From contig NZ_LQBD01000038.1 in NCBI RefSeq assembly GCF_046630315.1, positions 62,001 through 126,000 on the forward strand: a DNA stretch of 64,000 nucleotides, written 5' to 3'. A model generated the notes under the pieces. The model saw only the letters and a list, made by a program, of their open reading frames with translations, did not search any database and had not been told where the DNA came from. This document shows positions 7,271 through 16,500 of this stretch, piece by piece (the first letter of the stretch is position 1; each line of letters begins with the position of its first letter). Source of the stretch: Brucella anthropi_A (GTDB lineage: Bacteria; Pseudomonadota; Alphaproteobacteria; Rhizobiales; Rhizobiaceae). A program made the position numbers and the translations under genes.

Positions 7271-8440
7271 ATGGCTCAAAACAACAAAGAAGACATTCCT
7301 GTCGGCGTCCTGTTCTCGCATTCCGGCCCCTACGAAAAGCTGGGCTACGAGGGCTATTGCGGAGCCATGGAGGCGATCAGGGCCGTCAATGATCGTGCGC
7401 TTCCGTTCAGCCTTGTGCCACGCATTGCCGACCCGCGCGGCAATCCCGACCGTTATGCACCGCTGAGCGAAAATCTGATCGCACAGGACGGTGTCAGGCA
7501 TATCGTCGGCTGCACGACATCCTGGAGCCGCAAGGAAGTCATTCCCGTTGTCGAGAAACGCGACGCCTTGCTCTGGTATCCCTGCGTCTATGAAGGTTTT
7601 GAGGCCAGTGACCGCGTCGTTTATGCGGCAGCCTGCGCGAACCAGCATCTTGTACCGCTGATCGATTTCATTATGCCCCGCTTCGGCAATCGCGCCATAT
7701 TGCTCGGTTCGAACTATATATGGGGCTGGGAAACCAATCGTCTTGCACGCGAAATGCTGAATGCCGCCGGAGGCGAAGTCCTTGGCGAACGCGCCATTGC
7801 AATCGGCGACACGGATATCGACCATCTCATTCGGGAAATCGAAAGCAAGAAGCCCGATTTCATCCTCAACAACCTGATCGGCGAATCGTCCTACACATTT
7901 CTGCGCGCTTATGCGGAACTGGGCCGCAGAAACAGCGATTTCCGCACCGCCGCGAGGCCTGTTCTCAGCTGCAATCTCTATGAAAGCGAACTGGAGCATG
8001 TCGGCAGCGCGGCTGCGGGCAATTACAGCGTGAGCAGCTATTTCCGCACGCTGCCGGGGGAAACCAACCGCACATTTCTCGAAGCAGTCCGGAACAACGG
8101 CTTTGACGGCAGCCTATCGGCCACTTTTGCCCAGGCCTATTCCAGTGTTCTCATGATCGCCGCCGGCATCGAACGGGCTGGCACCGACGATGTTGAAAAA
8201 GTGCTGGCCGCCGTCCAGACGCACACCACCAGCACGCCGCTGGGAAATGTGCTCGTTGAACCGCGGACGAACCACATCGCCCTGCCGGCCCATATCGGAC
8301 GGGCCAGGCAGGATTGCAGCTTTGAAATCGTGCATGAGGCCGGGATTTCCATTCAGCCCGACCCGTTCATGGCTCGAACGCATCTTCAAACATCCGCCAA
8401 TCCGGGCCAGCAGTCCGGCTTTCTAAGGCTCGTCAAATGA
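7271..8440 (+). CDS. amiC: AmiC-like amide sensor (cytoplasmic periplasmic-binding-protein fold)
   Basis: A 389-residue type I periplasmic-binding fold protein (Peripla_BP_5, AmiC/urea-binding branch): PVGVLFSHSGPYE at the N terminus, CTTSWSRKEVIP, WYPCVYEG, NYIWGWETNR and ATFAQAYSS. There is no signal peptide, as expected for AmiC, which works in the cytoplasm by holding AmiR inactive until an amide binds. The start MAQNNKED is chosen because the longer frame would run through the leader terminator; its ribosome site is weak. It overlaps the amiR-like gene by four bases, matching the amiC-amiR pairing of Pseudomonas. The ligand is predicted to be a small amide, possibly the substrate of the downstream amidase. 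Confidence 0.85.
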   Translation: MAQNNKEDIPVGVLFSHSGPYEKLGYEGYCGAMEAIRAVNDRALPFSLVPRIADPRGNPDRYAPLSENLIAQDGVRHIVGCTTSWSRKEVIPVVEKRDALLWYPCVYEGFEASDRVVYAAACANQHLVPLIDFIMPRFGNRAILLGSNYIWGWETNRLAREMLNAAGGEVLGERAIAIGDTDIDHLIREIESKKPDFILNNLIGESSYTFLRAYAELGRRNSDFRTAARPVLSCNLYESELEHVGSAAAGNYSVSSYFRTLPGETNRTFLEAVRNNGFDGSLSATFAQAYSSVLMIAAGIERAGTDDVEKVLAAVQTHTTSTPLGNVLVEPRTNHIALPAHIGRARQDCSFEIVHEAGISIQPDPFMARTHLQTSANPGQQSGFLRLVK

Positions 8441-9060
8441 CTACGACCGATCAGGCCTTCACCGTCGCCAGTTGGGGCGCATTCGAAAACTGGACCGCGC
8501 TGATTGTTCATCGGCGCCACACGAATGTCGATGCCATCGTGCAGCAATTGCGCCGGATCGGCGTGGAGGCCGTCGAATGCTGGCCGAACCTGCCCGAACA
8601 GGCCGACATTTCCCGGTTCAATATCGTCTTTTTCGATGTCGACATGGGCTATGACGAGCAGTTTCCCTGGCCGCCGCAGCAGGCCCCCGTGCCCACAGTC
8701 GCCCTGATCGGCTCGGAAGCGCCGGGCCGGATCGGCTGGGCACTCAACCAGGGTGCCGATGCGCAACTTCTCAAGCCCATCGGCAGTGCGGGCGTCTATA
8801 GCGCGCTGGTGATCGCCATGCACAATTTCCAGCGTCGTCATGCGCTGGCAACCGAAATCGGCGAACTGCGCGACAGCCTTGCCGGGCGCGAAGCCATTGC
8901 ACAGGCAACGGCGATCCTGATGTTCGCCGACAATATTTCCGCCAGGCAGGCTTATCAGAAGCTGCGCCTTGCCGCGATGGCCGAGCGCATCAGCGTCGAG
9001 GCATGCGCACGGCGGTTCTTGAGCGAAACGCAGACGGGGAACGATCGTGAGCGCGCTTGA
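8437..9060 (+). CDS. amiR: AmiR-like ANTAR-domain transcription antiterminator
   Basis: A 207-residue protein with a degenerate receiver-like N-terminal domain (about 15-125) followed by a coiled helix and a C-terminal ANTAR RNA-binding domain at about 140-195 (REAIAQATAILMFADNISARQAYQKLR). ANTAR proteins bind RNA hairpins and stop terminator formation. The gene starts inside the end of amiC (ATGA overlap), which in Pseudomonas ensures stoichiometric AmiC-AmiR complexes. The leader terminator at 7217-7256 is the obvious target. It overlaps the first permease gene by 14 bases, so regulator and transport genes share one transcript and the operon would be autoregulated. Confidence 0.85.
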   Translation: MTTTDQAFTVASWGAFENWTALIVHRRHTNVDAIVQQLRRIGVEAVECWPNLPEQADISRFNIVFFDVDMGYDEQFPWPPQQAPVPTVALIGSEAPGRIGWALNQGADAQLLKPIGSAGVYSALVIAMHNFQRRHALATEIGELRDSLAGREAIAQATAILMFADNISARQAYQKLRLAAMAERISVEACARRFLSETQTGNDRERA

Positions 9061-9940
9061 CACTCTTCCGGTTGGCCAGAAAAAAGCCGAACGCGGCGTT
9101 CTCAGCCGCATCGTCCGCCGACCGCTGGCGGCATTCGGGCTTGTCGTCATCGTCGTCACGGTTGCCGCCGCGCTCTTCGCGCCCTGGATCGTTCCGTTTG
9201 ATCCGAATGAACAGTTTTTCGACGGCCTCACTCTGGAAGGCGCGCCGCTGGCACCGAATATGAAATTCTGGTTCGGCACCGACCTAGTTGGGCGCGATCT
9301 GTTTTCCCGCCTGATCTATGGGGCGCAGACATCGCTGATCATCGGCGTGGTGGCCAACGGCATCGCCGTGCTGATCGGCTCGACCGTCGGCATTTGCGCC
9401 GGATATTTTCGCGGCTGGGTGGAAACCGTGCTGATGCGGTTCACCGATCTGATGATGGCCTTCCCAGCTTTGCTGCTGGCGATCGTTCTCGCGGCGATCT
9501 TCAAGCCCAGCCTCTGGATCGTCGCAATGGTGATCGCCATGGTCAACTGGGTGCAGATTGCGCGCGTGCTCTACACGGAAACCCGCTCTCTCTCCGAACG
9601 CGATTTCATCGAGGCGGAGCGCGCCATGGGCGCAGGGGCGCCGCGCATCATCCTGAAGCATATCCTGCCGCATCTTTTTTCCACGATGATCGTCTGGGCG
9701 ACGCTCGGTATCGCCACCACCGTCCTTCTGGAGGCGACGCTGTCCTTCCTCGGCATCGGCGTGCAGCCGCCGACGGCTTCCTGGGGCAACATCATCTTCG
9801 AAAACCAGACCTATTTCACGAGTGCGCCGTGGCTCGTCTTCATTCCCGGCGCGGCGATCCTCTTGCTGGCGCTCGCCTTCAACCTCGTCGGTGATGCCTT
9901 GCGCGATGTGCTCGACCCAACACAGCAGGGACACCACTGA
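9047..9940 (+). CDS. ABC transporter permease, DppC/OppC type
   Basis: A 297-residue inner-membrane permease of the peptide/nickel family. A transmembrane segment lies at about 25-45, a DLVGRDLFSRLIYGA segment follows, and the conserved EAA loop appears as EAERAMGAGAPRIILKHILPH. It starts with GTG inside the end of the amiR-like gene. It is the second-type (C) permease, although it comes before the B-type gene, the reverse of the usual dpp order. It should pair with the next gene, the binding protein at 10891 and the double ATPase at 13504. Confidence 0.9.
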   Translation: MSALDTLPVGQKKAERGVLSRIVRRPLAAFGLVVIVVTVAAALFAPWIVPFDPNEQFFDGLTLEGAPLAPNMKFWFGTDLVGRDLFSRLIYGAQTSLIIGVVANGIAVLIGSTVGICAGYFRGWVETVLMRFTDLMMAFPALLLAIVLAAIFKPSLWIVAMVIAMVNWVQIARVLYTETRSLSERDFIEAERAMGAGAPRIILKHILPHLFSTMIVWATLGIATTVLLEATLSFLGIGVQPPTASWGNIIFENQTYFTSAPWLVFIPGAAILLLALAFNLVGDALRDVLDPTQQGHH

Positions 9941-10860
9941 TGCTTGCCTATATTGCCCGCCGCCTCATCCAGACCGTGATGATCCTGATCGGCATCAGCT
10001 TCGTGACCTTCATCCTGCTTTATCTGGTGCCGGCCGATCCAGCACGCCAGATCGCAGGCCGCAGCGCCACGGCGCAGACGGTCGAGAACATCCGCGAACA
10101 GCTGGGCCTCAACCTGCCCTTCTACGAGCAATATCTGCGCTATCTGAAAGGGCTTCTCCAGGGCGATCTGGGACGCTCCTATCTTCAGAAAACCGAAGTG
10201 GCCGCCCTCATCTGGTCGCGCCTGCCCGCAAGCCTGCTGCTGATGGCCGGAGCCATCTTCTGCGAACTTGCCATCGGTCTCACCATGGGCGTCATCGCAG
10301 CCACCCGGCGCGGCAGCCACACCGACAATGCGCTAATGATCTTCTCATTCATCGGCGTTTCGGCGCCGCAATTCGTCATCGGCATTCTGATGCTCTACAT
10401 ATTTGCGGTCAAACTCGGCTGGTTTCCGATCGGCGGTTACGGCACGTTCCAGCATCTGGTCCTGCCTTCCCTGACGCTCGGCCTTCTGGGCGCAGGCTGG
10501 TATTCGCGCATGATGCGCTCCTCGCTGCTCGACGTTCTTCGCCAGGATTATATCCGCACCGCCCGCGCCAAGGGGCTGGCGCGCTGGAAGATCCTGCTGC
10601 GCCACGCCATGCCCAATGCCATCCTGCCGATCATCGCCATGATCGGCATCGACATCGGCCTGTTCATGTCGGGTATCGTCGTCGTTGAAAGCGTTTTCGG
10701 ATGGCCCGGCATCGGCCAGCTTGCATGGCAGGCAATCCAGCGTGTGGACATTCCCATCATCATGGGGGTCACGATCATATCCGCCTGCGCCATTGTTCTG
10801 GGCAACCTGCTCGCCGACCTCATCACGCCACTGATCGATCCGCGCATCAAGCTGCGGTGA
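9940..10860 (+). CDS. ABC transporter permease, DppB/OppB type
   Basis: A 306-residue permease with the B-type N terminus (MLAYIARRLIQTVMILIGISFVTF), a DPARQ segment after the first helix, and the EAA loop RTARAKGLARWKILLRHAMPN. The C terminus ends with the LITPLIDPRIKLR signature of this branch. It overlaps the preceding permease by one base (TGATG), which suggests translational coupling. With the C-type subunit it forms the membrane pore of the amide operon importer. Confidence 0.92.
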   Translation: MLAYIARRLIQTVMILIGISFVTFILLYLVPADPARQIAGRSATAQTVENIREQLGLNLPFYEQYLRYLKGLLQGDLGRSYLQKTEVAALIWSRLPASLLLMAGAIFCELAIGLTMGVIAATRRGSHTDNALMIFSFIGVSAPQFVIGILMLYIFAVKLGWFPIGGYGTFQHLVLPSLTLGLLGAGWYSRMMRSSLLDVLRQDYIRTARAKGLARWKILLRHAMPNAILPIIAMIGIDIGLFMSGIVVVESVFGWPGIGQLAWQAIQRVDIPIIMGVTIISACAIVLGNLLADLITPLIDPRIKLR

Positions 10861-10890
10861 CACCAAAAGACTCCAGAGAAAGGGACACCA

Positions 10891-12516
10891 ATGAAAAAGA
10901 CTTTTCTATCCGGCATATCAGCCCTGGCGCTTGGCCTCGCCATCTCGTTCGGCGCGCAGGCTGCCGATATCAAGCAGGGCGGCTCGATGATCGTGACTTA
11001 CAAGGACGACGTTTCGACGCTCGATCCCGCCATCGGCTATGACTGGCAGAACTGGTCGATGATCAAGTCGCTGTTCGACGGTCTGATGGACTATGAGCCG
11101 GGCACCACCGACCTGCGCAAGGAAATCGCGGACGATTACACCATCTCCGAAGACGGCAAGACCTTCACCTTCAAGCTGCGCAAGGGGGTGAAGTTCCACA
11201 ATGGTCGCGAACTGAACGCCGATGACGTCAAATATTCCATCGAGCGCGTCGTCAACCCGAAGACCCAGAGCCCCGGCGCGGGCTTCTTCGGCTCCATCGT
11301 CGGCTTTGAGGATGCATCCACGGGCAAGTCCGAGACGCTTTCCGGCATCACCGTGGTTGCCCCCTACACCGTCAAGTTCGAACTGAGCCGTCCCGATGCC
11401 ACCTTCCTGCATGTGCTGGCGCTGAATTTCGCCCATATCGTGCCCAAGGAGGAGGTCGAGAAATACGGCGCGGATTTCGGCAAGCATCCGGTCGGTTCGG
11501 GCGCTTTCAAAATGACCGAATGGACGCTTGGCCAGCGCATCGTCTTTGAACGTTTCAAGGATTATTACAATCCGTCCCTGCCGAAGCTCGACCAGATCAC
11601 CTTCGAGGTCGGCCAGGAGCCGGTCGTTGCGCTCCTGCGTTTGCAAAACGGGGAAGTCGACATTCCCGGCGACGGCATTCCGCCTGCGAAATTCATCGAA
11701 GTCACCAAGGATCCGAAGTTCAAGGACCTGATCATTCAGGGCGGCCAGCTGCACACCGGCTACGTGACCATGAACGTCAAGATCAAGCCTTTCGACAATG
11801 TGAAGGTGCGTCAGGCGGTCAATATGGCCATCAACAAGGACCGCATCGTGCGTATCATCAACGGCCGCGCGGTTCCCGCCAATCAGCCGCTGCCGCCGTC
11901 CATGCCGGGCTATGCCAAGGATTACAAGGGCTACCCGTACGATCCGGAAAAAGCCAAGGCTCTGCTTGCCGAAGCCGGCATGGGCGACGGGTTTGAAACC
12001 GAGCTGTTCGTGGCCAATACCGATCCGCAGCCGCGCATCGCGCAGGCCATCCAGCAGGACCTGGCCGCCATCGGCATCAAGGCCGCGATCAAGTCGCTGG
12101 CGCAGGCCAATGTCATCGCAGCCGGTGGCGAGCCAGACGACGCGCCGATGATCTGGTCCGGCGGCATGGGCTGGATTGCCGATTTCCCCGATCCATCCAA
12201 CTTCTATGGCCCGATCCTGGGTTGCAGCGGCGCGGTTCAGGGCGGCTGGAACTGGTCCTGGTACTGCAATGAAGAACTGGACAGGAAGGCGCAGGAAGCC
12301 GACGCCATCGTTGACCCTGCCCGCAAGCAGGAGCGTGAAGCGCTGTGGCGCGATATCTACCTGAAGATCATGGACGATGCGCCATGGGCGCCGGTCTTCA
12401 ACGAGGAGCGCTTCTCGGTTCGCTCCGAACGTCTGGGCGGTCCCGACGCGATCTTCGTCGATCCTGTCCACATTCCGGTCAATTACGACGAGGTTTATGC
12501 AAAAGATGTGCAATAA
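10891..12516 (+). CDS. ABC transporter substrate-binding protein (SBP_bac_5)
   Basis: A 541-residue periplasmic binding protein of the peptide/nickel family. It has a signal peptide (MKKTFLSGISALALGLAISF, cleavage near AQA), the family segment LRKGVKFHNGRELNADDV, HPVGSGAFK, and VRQAVNMAINKDRIV in the second lobe. AGAAAGGG lies before the start. The ligand cannot be read from sequence; the operon context with an amidase suggests an amide-containing compound, perhaps a short amidated peptide or a small amide. The 3' end overlaps the amidase gene by 20 bases. Confidence 0.92.
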   Translation: MKKTFLSGISALALGLAISFGAQAADIKQGGSMIVTYKDDVSTLDPAIGYDWQNWSMIKSLFDGLMDYEPGTTDLRKEIADDYTISEDGKTFTFKLRKGVKFHNGRELNADDVKYSIERVVNPKTQSPGAGFFGSIVGFEDASTGKSETLSGITVVAPYTVKFELSRPDATFLHVLALNFAHIVPKEEVEKYGADFGKHPVGSGAFKMTEWTLGQRIVFERFKDYYNPSLPKLDQITFEVGQEPVVALLRLQNGEVDIPGDGIPPAKFIEVTKDPKFKDLIIQGGQLHTGYVTMNVKIKPFDNVKVRQAVNMAINKDRIVRIINGRAVPANQPLPPSMPGYAKDYKGYPYDPEKAKALLAEAGMGDGFETELFVANTDPQPRIAQAIQQDLAAIGIKAAIKSLAQANVIAAGGEPDDAPMIWSGGMGWIADFPDPSNFYGPILGCSGAVQGGWNWSWYCNEELDRKAQEADAIVDPARKQEREALWRDIYLKIMDDAPWAPVFNEERFSVRSERLGGPDAIFVDPVHIPVNYDEVYAKDVQ

Positions 12517-13450
12517 TTGCCAATATACCATTCATGGCCGGCATCACCATTTCGGCTGGGACAATGCGTTCCAGCCAGCGGAAACGGTTGCGCCCGGCTC
12601 GACCCTGAAATTCGAATGTCTTGACAGCGGCGCAGGCCACTATCATCGCGGCAGCACGGTCGCCGATGTGTCGACGATGGATTTTTCCACGGTCAATCCG
12701 GTTACCGGCCCCATCTTCATCGATGGCGCCAAGCCGGGCGATGTGCTGAAAATTACCATCCACCAGTTTGACCCCTCCGGCTTCGGCTGGACCGCGAACA
12801 TTCCGGGCTTCGGACTTCTGGCCGACGACTTCAAGGAACCGGCGCTGGCCTTGTGGAACTATAATCCCACGACGCTGGAACCGGCACTCTTTGGAGAGCA
12901 TGCCCGTGTTCCGTTGAAGCCTTTCGCGGGAACCATCGGTGTCGCACCGGCGGAAAAAGGTCTCCATTCGGTTGTGCCGCCGCGCCGTGTGGGCGGCAAT
13001 CTCGATATTCGTGATCTTGCGGCGGGGACCACGCTTTACCTGCCGATCGAGGTTGAGGGCGCTTTGTTCTCCATCGGCGACACCCATGCGGCCCAGGGCG
13101 ATGGGGAAGTTTGCGGCACCGCCATCGAAAGCGCGATGAATGTCGCGCTGACGCTCGATCTCATCAAGGATACGCCACTGAAGATGCCCCGGTTCACCAC
13201 GCCGGGGCCAGTGACGCGGCACCTCGACACCAGCGGTTACGAAGTGACCACCGGTATCGGGTCCGATCTGTGGGAGGGCGCGAAAGCCGCCCTTTCCAAC
13301 ATGATCGATCTTCTTTGCCAGACGCAGAACCTCAATCCGGTGGATGCCTATATGCTCTGTTCGGCCTGCGGCGATCTGCGTATCAGCGAAATCGTCGATC
13401 AGCCGAACTGGGTCGTGTCGTTCTACTTCCCACGTTCGGTTTTTGAATAA
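12497..13450 (+). CDS. Acetamidase/formamidase family protein
   Basis: A 317-residue FmdA/AmdA-family hydrolase, which splits formamide or acetamide to the acid and ammonia in the cytoplasm. Family marks are HFGWDNAF near the N terminus, the metal-type DAGHYH-like SGAGHYHRGST, GFGWTANIPGFGLL, IGDTHAAQGDGEVCGTAIE, and a C-terminal MLCSACGDLRISEIVD. The start MQKMCNNC is chosen because GAGG lies four bases upstream; it overlaps the binding-protein gene by 20 bases. In this operon it would act on what the ABC system imports, replacing the unrelated AmiE amidase of Pseudomonas. Confidence 0.88.
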   Translation: MQKMCNNCQYTIHGRHHHFGWDNAFQPAETVAPGSTLKFECLDSGAGHYHRGSTVADVSTMDFSTVNPVTGPIFIDGAKPGDVLKITIHQFDPSGFGWTANIPGFGLLADDFKEPALALWNYNPTTLEPALFGEHARVPLKPFAGTIGVAPAEKGLHSVVPPRRVGGNLDIRDLAAGTTLYLPIEVEGALFSIGDTHAAQGDGEVCGTAIESAMNVALTLDLIKDTPLKMPRFTTPGPVTRHLDTSGYEVTTGIGSDLWEGAKAALSNMIDLLCQTQNLNPVDAYMLCSACGDLRISEIVDQPNWVVSFYFPRSVFE

Positions 13451-13457
13451 GGCCCAG

Positions 13458-13479
13458 GAGGGCGGTTCGCGCCGCCCTC
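13458..13479 (+). terminator. Intercistronic hairpin between amidase and ATPase genes
   Basis: GAGGGCGG (13458-13465) pairs perfectly with CCGCCCTC (13472-13479) around a six-base loop, followed by TTCC and no long T run. It probably reduces read-through into the ATPase gene or protects the upstream message; full termination is unlikely because the transporter needs the ATPase. Confidence 0.5.
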
Positions 13480-13503
13480 TTCCATCACTCAGCGAGCACA
13501 GAC

Positions 13504-15312
13504 ATGAACACGCCTTCTCCGCTTTTGCAGGTAAGAGATCTGGTGACGCAGGTTGCGACACCCGACGGTGCGCGCACCGTGGTCGACCGGCTTTCCTTCG
13601 ATCTGCAATCCGGGGAGACCTTGTGCATTGCCGGCGAAAGCGGTTCCGGCAAATCCATGACGGTGCTTTCCCTCATGCAGCTTTTGCCGAAGACATTGGC
13701 GCGCGTGACCGGCGGCTCCGCCGTGATGAACGGTCGCGATATCCTCAAGTTCAATGAAAACCAGATGCGCGGCGTGCGCGGGCGTCACATCGGGATGATC
13801 TTTCAGGAGCCCATGACCTCGCTGAACCCGGTTCTGACCGTTGGGCGACAACTGGCGGAAGCCGTCGCCAATGAAGCGGGGCCGAATGGCAGCCTGTCCG
13901 GCACCGCGCTGAAGCAGCGCTGCAAGGAATTGCTCGATCAGGTGCAGATTTCCGATTCCGGCCGCCGTCTGCTGCAATACCCCTACGAACTCTCCGGCGG
14001 CATGCGCCAGCGCGTCATGATCGCCATGGCGCTTGCCCAGAAGCCCGAAATCCTCATCGCCGATGAACCCACAACCGCACTGGACGTGACGGTACAGTCA
14101 CAGATACTCGCGCTCATTCGCAAGTTGCAGGCCGAGAACGGCATCTCGGTCATTCTCATCACGCATGATATGGGCGTCGTCGCCGAAATGGCGGACCATG
14201 TCCTCGTGATGAACAAGGGGCGGCAGGTCGAGCAGGGTCCGCTGCGGGAGGTGTTCCATCACCCGCGGGATGAATATACGCAGCGATTGCTGGATGCCGT
14301 CCCGCGGCTCGGCGAAATGACCGGCACGGATCGCCCCAAACGTGCCCCCGCCGAGCCAAAGCCCGAGCAGATGCCCAAGCAGATGTCTGAACCGGGCCGC
14401 CCCGTTCTCGAAGTGGAGAATCTCGTCGTCCGGTTCGACATAAAGGGCGGCATATTGCAGCGCCCCGTCCGGCGCGTTCATGCCGTGGAAGGCGTATCCT
14501 TCACCGTTCATCGCGGGGAAACGCTGTCGCTGGTGGGGGAATCCGGCTGCGGCAAGTCCACGACCGGCAAGGCCCTGCTCAATCTGGTTCCGTGGAGCGG
14601 CGATATCCGCATTGACGGACGGAGCACAAAGGGCCTGAGCCGAACGGCGATGCGGCCTGTTCTTCGTGATATTCAGATGATCTTTCAGGACCCTTATGCT
14701 TCCCTTGACCCGCGTATGCGGGTTGGCGACCTTGTGGCAGAGCCGCTTGTGATCCACGGCCTGGCATCGGGCAGCGAATTGAAGGACCGTGTCGAATATC
14801 TCTTCCGCCGCGTCGGCCTTTCTGCCGACCAGATGAAACGCTACCCGCACGAATTCTCCGGCGGCCAGCGGCAGCGCATCTGCATTGCGCGCGCTCTATC
14901 GCTTTCTCCTAAGCTGATCGTTGCGGATGAAAGCGTGGCGGCTCTCGACGTTTCGATCCAGGCGCAGGTGCTGGATCTTCTGCAGGACATCCAGAACGAA
15001 ACCGGCATGTCCTATCTGTTCATCAGTCACGACATGGCCGTCGTGGAGCAGATCAGCCATCGCGTCGCGGTTATGTATGCTGGACGCTTTGTCGAGACGG
15101 GGACGCGCGCGCAGGTCTTCGAACATCCCGCACATGACTACACACGCCGCCTGATGTCGGCGGTTCCGATTGCCGATCCAGATCGCGAGCGGCGATTGTT
15201 TGTCGCCAGTGAGGGTGAACTTCCAAGCCCGGTCAAGGCGCTTGATTATGTGGCGCCACATCTGGAAAGCGTGGATATTGGAGGCGGCCATTATGTATGG
15301 CAGGAAAAATAG
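13504..15312 (+). CDS. Double ABC ATPase, DppD-DppF fusion type
   Basis: A 602-residue protein with two complete ATPase halves. The first has Walker A GESGSGKS (44-51), signature LSGGMRQR (163-170) and Walker B ILIADEPT (183-190). A Pro/Lys-rich linker lies at about 275-300. The second has Walker A GESGCGKS (345-352), a further FSGGQRQR signature and a VADESVAALD segment in which the usual DEPT is DESV. Such double ATPases serve peptide/nickel importers as one subunit. It is the last gene of the amide operon and energises the two permeases. Confidence 0.9.
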   Translation: MNTPSPLLQVRDLVTQVATPDGARTVVDRLSFDLQSGETLCIAGESGSGKSMTVLSLMQLLPKTLARVTGGSAVMNGRDILKFNENQMRGVRGRHIGMIFQEPMTSLNPVLTVGRQLAEAVANEAGPNGSLSGTALKQRCKELLDQVQISDSGRRLLQYPYELSGGMRQRVMIAMALAQKPEILIADEPTTALDVTVQSQILALIRKLQAENGISVILITHDMGVVAEMADHVLVMNKGRQVEQGPLREVFHHPRDEYTQRLLDAVPRLGEMTGTDRPKRAPAEPKPEQMPKQMSEPGRPVLEVENLVVRFDIKGGILQRPVRRVHAVEGVSFTVHRGETLSLVGESGCGKSTTGKALLNLVPWSGDIRIDGRSTKGLSRTAMRPVLRDIQMIFQDPYASLDPRMRVGDLVAEPLVIHGLASGSELKDRVEYLFRRVGLSADQMKRYPHEFSGGQRQRICIARALSLSPKLIVADESVAALDVSIQAQVLDLLQDIQNETGMSYLFISHDMAVVEQISHRVAVMYAGRFVETGTRAQVFEHPAHDYTRRLMSAVPIADPDRERRLFVASEGELPSPVKALDYVAPHLESVDIGGGHYVWQEK

Positions 15313-15432
15313 CCTGAGATCATTTCGATAAACCGCAAGATTTCGATGGAATAGAACCCGGCTCTGTTCTGGACAAGTCATGCTGTGGGGAGCGTAGGGC
15401 GCATTTCGACCTGATTGAACCAGATCGACGCT

Positions 15433-15484
15433 CCAACTGTTTGTTTTGGACCGTGTATCCTATCTGATCGAAGCAGGATCAGGA
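15433..15484. repeat. Degenerate copy of the 27.7-kb intergenic repeat
   Basis: The stretch AACTGTTTGTTTTGGACC followed by TATCC and ATCGAAGCAGGATCAG aligns with 27777-27822 (AACTATTTGTTTTATC, TATCC, ATCGAAGCGGGATCAG) with a few changes and small gaps. It lacks the flanking palindrome and the GCTCTA end, so it looks like a decayed fragment. It lies in the 198-base gap between the amide operon and the AraC gene. Confidence 0.6.
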
Positions 15485-15510
15485 CATGGACTTGCCGAAA
15501 CCGAGCAGAC

Positions 15511-16500
15511 TCACGAAGCCGCCCAATTGTTCCGATGACGGGGTGCCATATCCGACCGGCCTCGCATTGCCGAGGGCGTCATGCCGAAACATCGTCGAAA
15601 CACACGATTGAAATAAGACAGATCGCCAAAACCAACCTCGTAGGCAATTGAACTGATGGAGCGATTGTTCTGGTGTAAAATGCGCAACCGCGCCATATCC
15701 AGGCGGCGCTCAAGCACATAACGGGAAAATGTCGTCTCTTCTGCCTGAAAGAGCTTTTGCACCTGCCTGGGGGTAACGCCAAACTTTGCAGCAACGGAGC
15801 CCAGGTCGAGGGCCGCATCGGACAGGCGCGTTTCCATGAAAGCCTTGATCTGCCCCAGGCTCGTCCCTGTGCGGACATTACGATTGCCATCCTGAAGAAA
15901 CTCCAGGACCATCGGCAGAACCTGCCGGAAATGCGCGACGATCATTTCGGCTTCGCCCGGCGCGTGCGCCCGCATGAGCAGATAGGCGCAGTGCGTGATG
16001 AGCAGCTTCAACGGAGGATGCGCCTGCGGAATTGGGCGCATCAGGAAACTTCCCACTTTCTGTTTCGAAACCGGAAAATAATTCGCAGGCAAACTGCCGC
16101 AATCGATGCGTCCACCGTCGGGAAGCCACCAATCGAATGGTCTGTCCGATGACAGAAAAGTCACGTCTCCCGGTTTCAGGTTCAAGGTCTGGCCGGATTG
16201 ATGGACGCGAAGCGGCCCCTCCATGCTTCGCACCATGAGCAGCTGGTCGGGCAAGCCATCCCCATTGCCGCGGATTCCAATGGCGCAGCCCGGAAAATAA
16301 CAGGTCATGATTCGAAGGGAGCCGACAAAGCAGCAAGCCCCCCGGACAGCGCCGCCCGCAGCCCCGTCCTTGACCAGCGAGACATCCCCCACCATGGGCG
16401 CGAGCATCGAAGCGCAGAGCTTGCGGCCCTTCTCTTCTCCTATTTCAGCAATGTCGAAGTGCTGTGGAACGATCGTTTCAATCTGCCTGGACGGAATCAT
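15511..16500 (-). CDS. AraC-family transcriptional regulator
   Basis: A 329-residue regulator. The N-terminal two thirds are an AraC-binding-like ligand domain (LKPGDVTFLSSDRPFDWW), and the C-terminal about 100 residues hold two helix-turn-helix units (LGSVAAKFGVTPRQVQKLF and ISSIAYEVGFGDLSYFNRVFRR). The start MIPSRQ has AAGGA six bases upstream; a GTG start six codons earlier is possible. It diverges from the TonB receptor gene, the usual arrangement for AraC activators of siderophore receptor genes (as with PchR or AlcR types), so it may sense an iron-siderophore complex. An unrelated role cannot be excluded. Confidence 0.85.
   Translation of the reverse strand: MIPSRQIETIVPQHFDIAEIGEEKGRKLCASMLAPMVGDVSLVKDGAAGGAVRGACCFVGSLRIMTCYFPGCAIGIRGNGDGLPDQLLMVRSMEGPLRVHQSGQTLNLKPGDVTFLSSDRPFDWWLPDGGRIDCGSLPANYFPVSKQKVGSFLMRPIPQAHPPLKLLITHCAYLLMRAHAPGEAEMIVAHFRQVLPMVLEFLQDGNRNVRTGTSLGQIKAFMETRLSDAALDLGSVAAKFGVTPRQVQKLFQAEETTFSRYVLERRLDMARLRILHQNNRSISSIAYEVGFGDLSYFNRVFRRCFGMTPSAMRGRSDMAPRHRNNWAAS

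Noticed and set aside
10918..12531. Minus-strand open frame of 537 codons opposite the amide operon binding protein
   Set aside because: It mirrors a clear SBP_bac_5 gene with signal peptide and ribosome site. The antisense translation shows no family motif.
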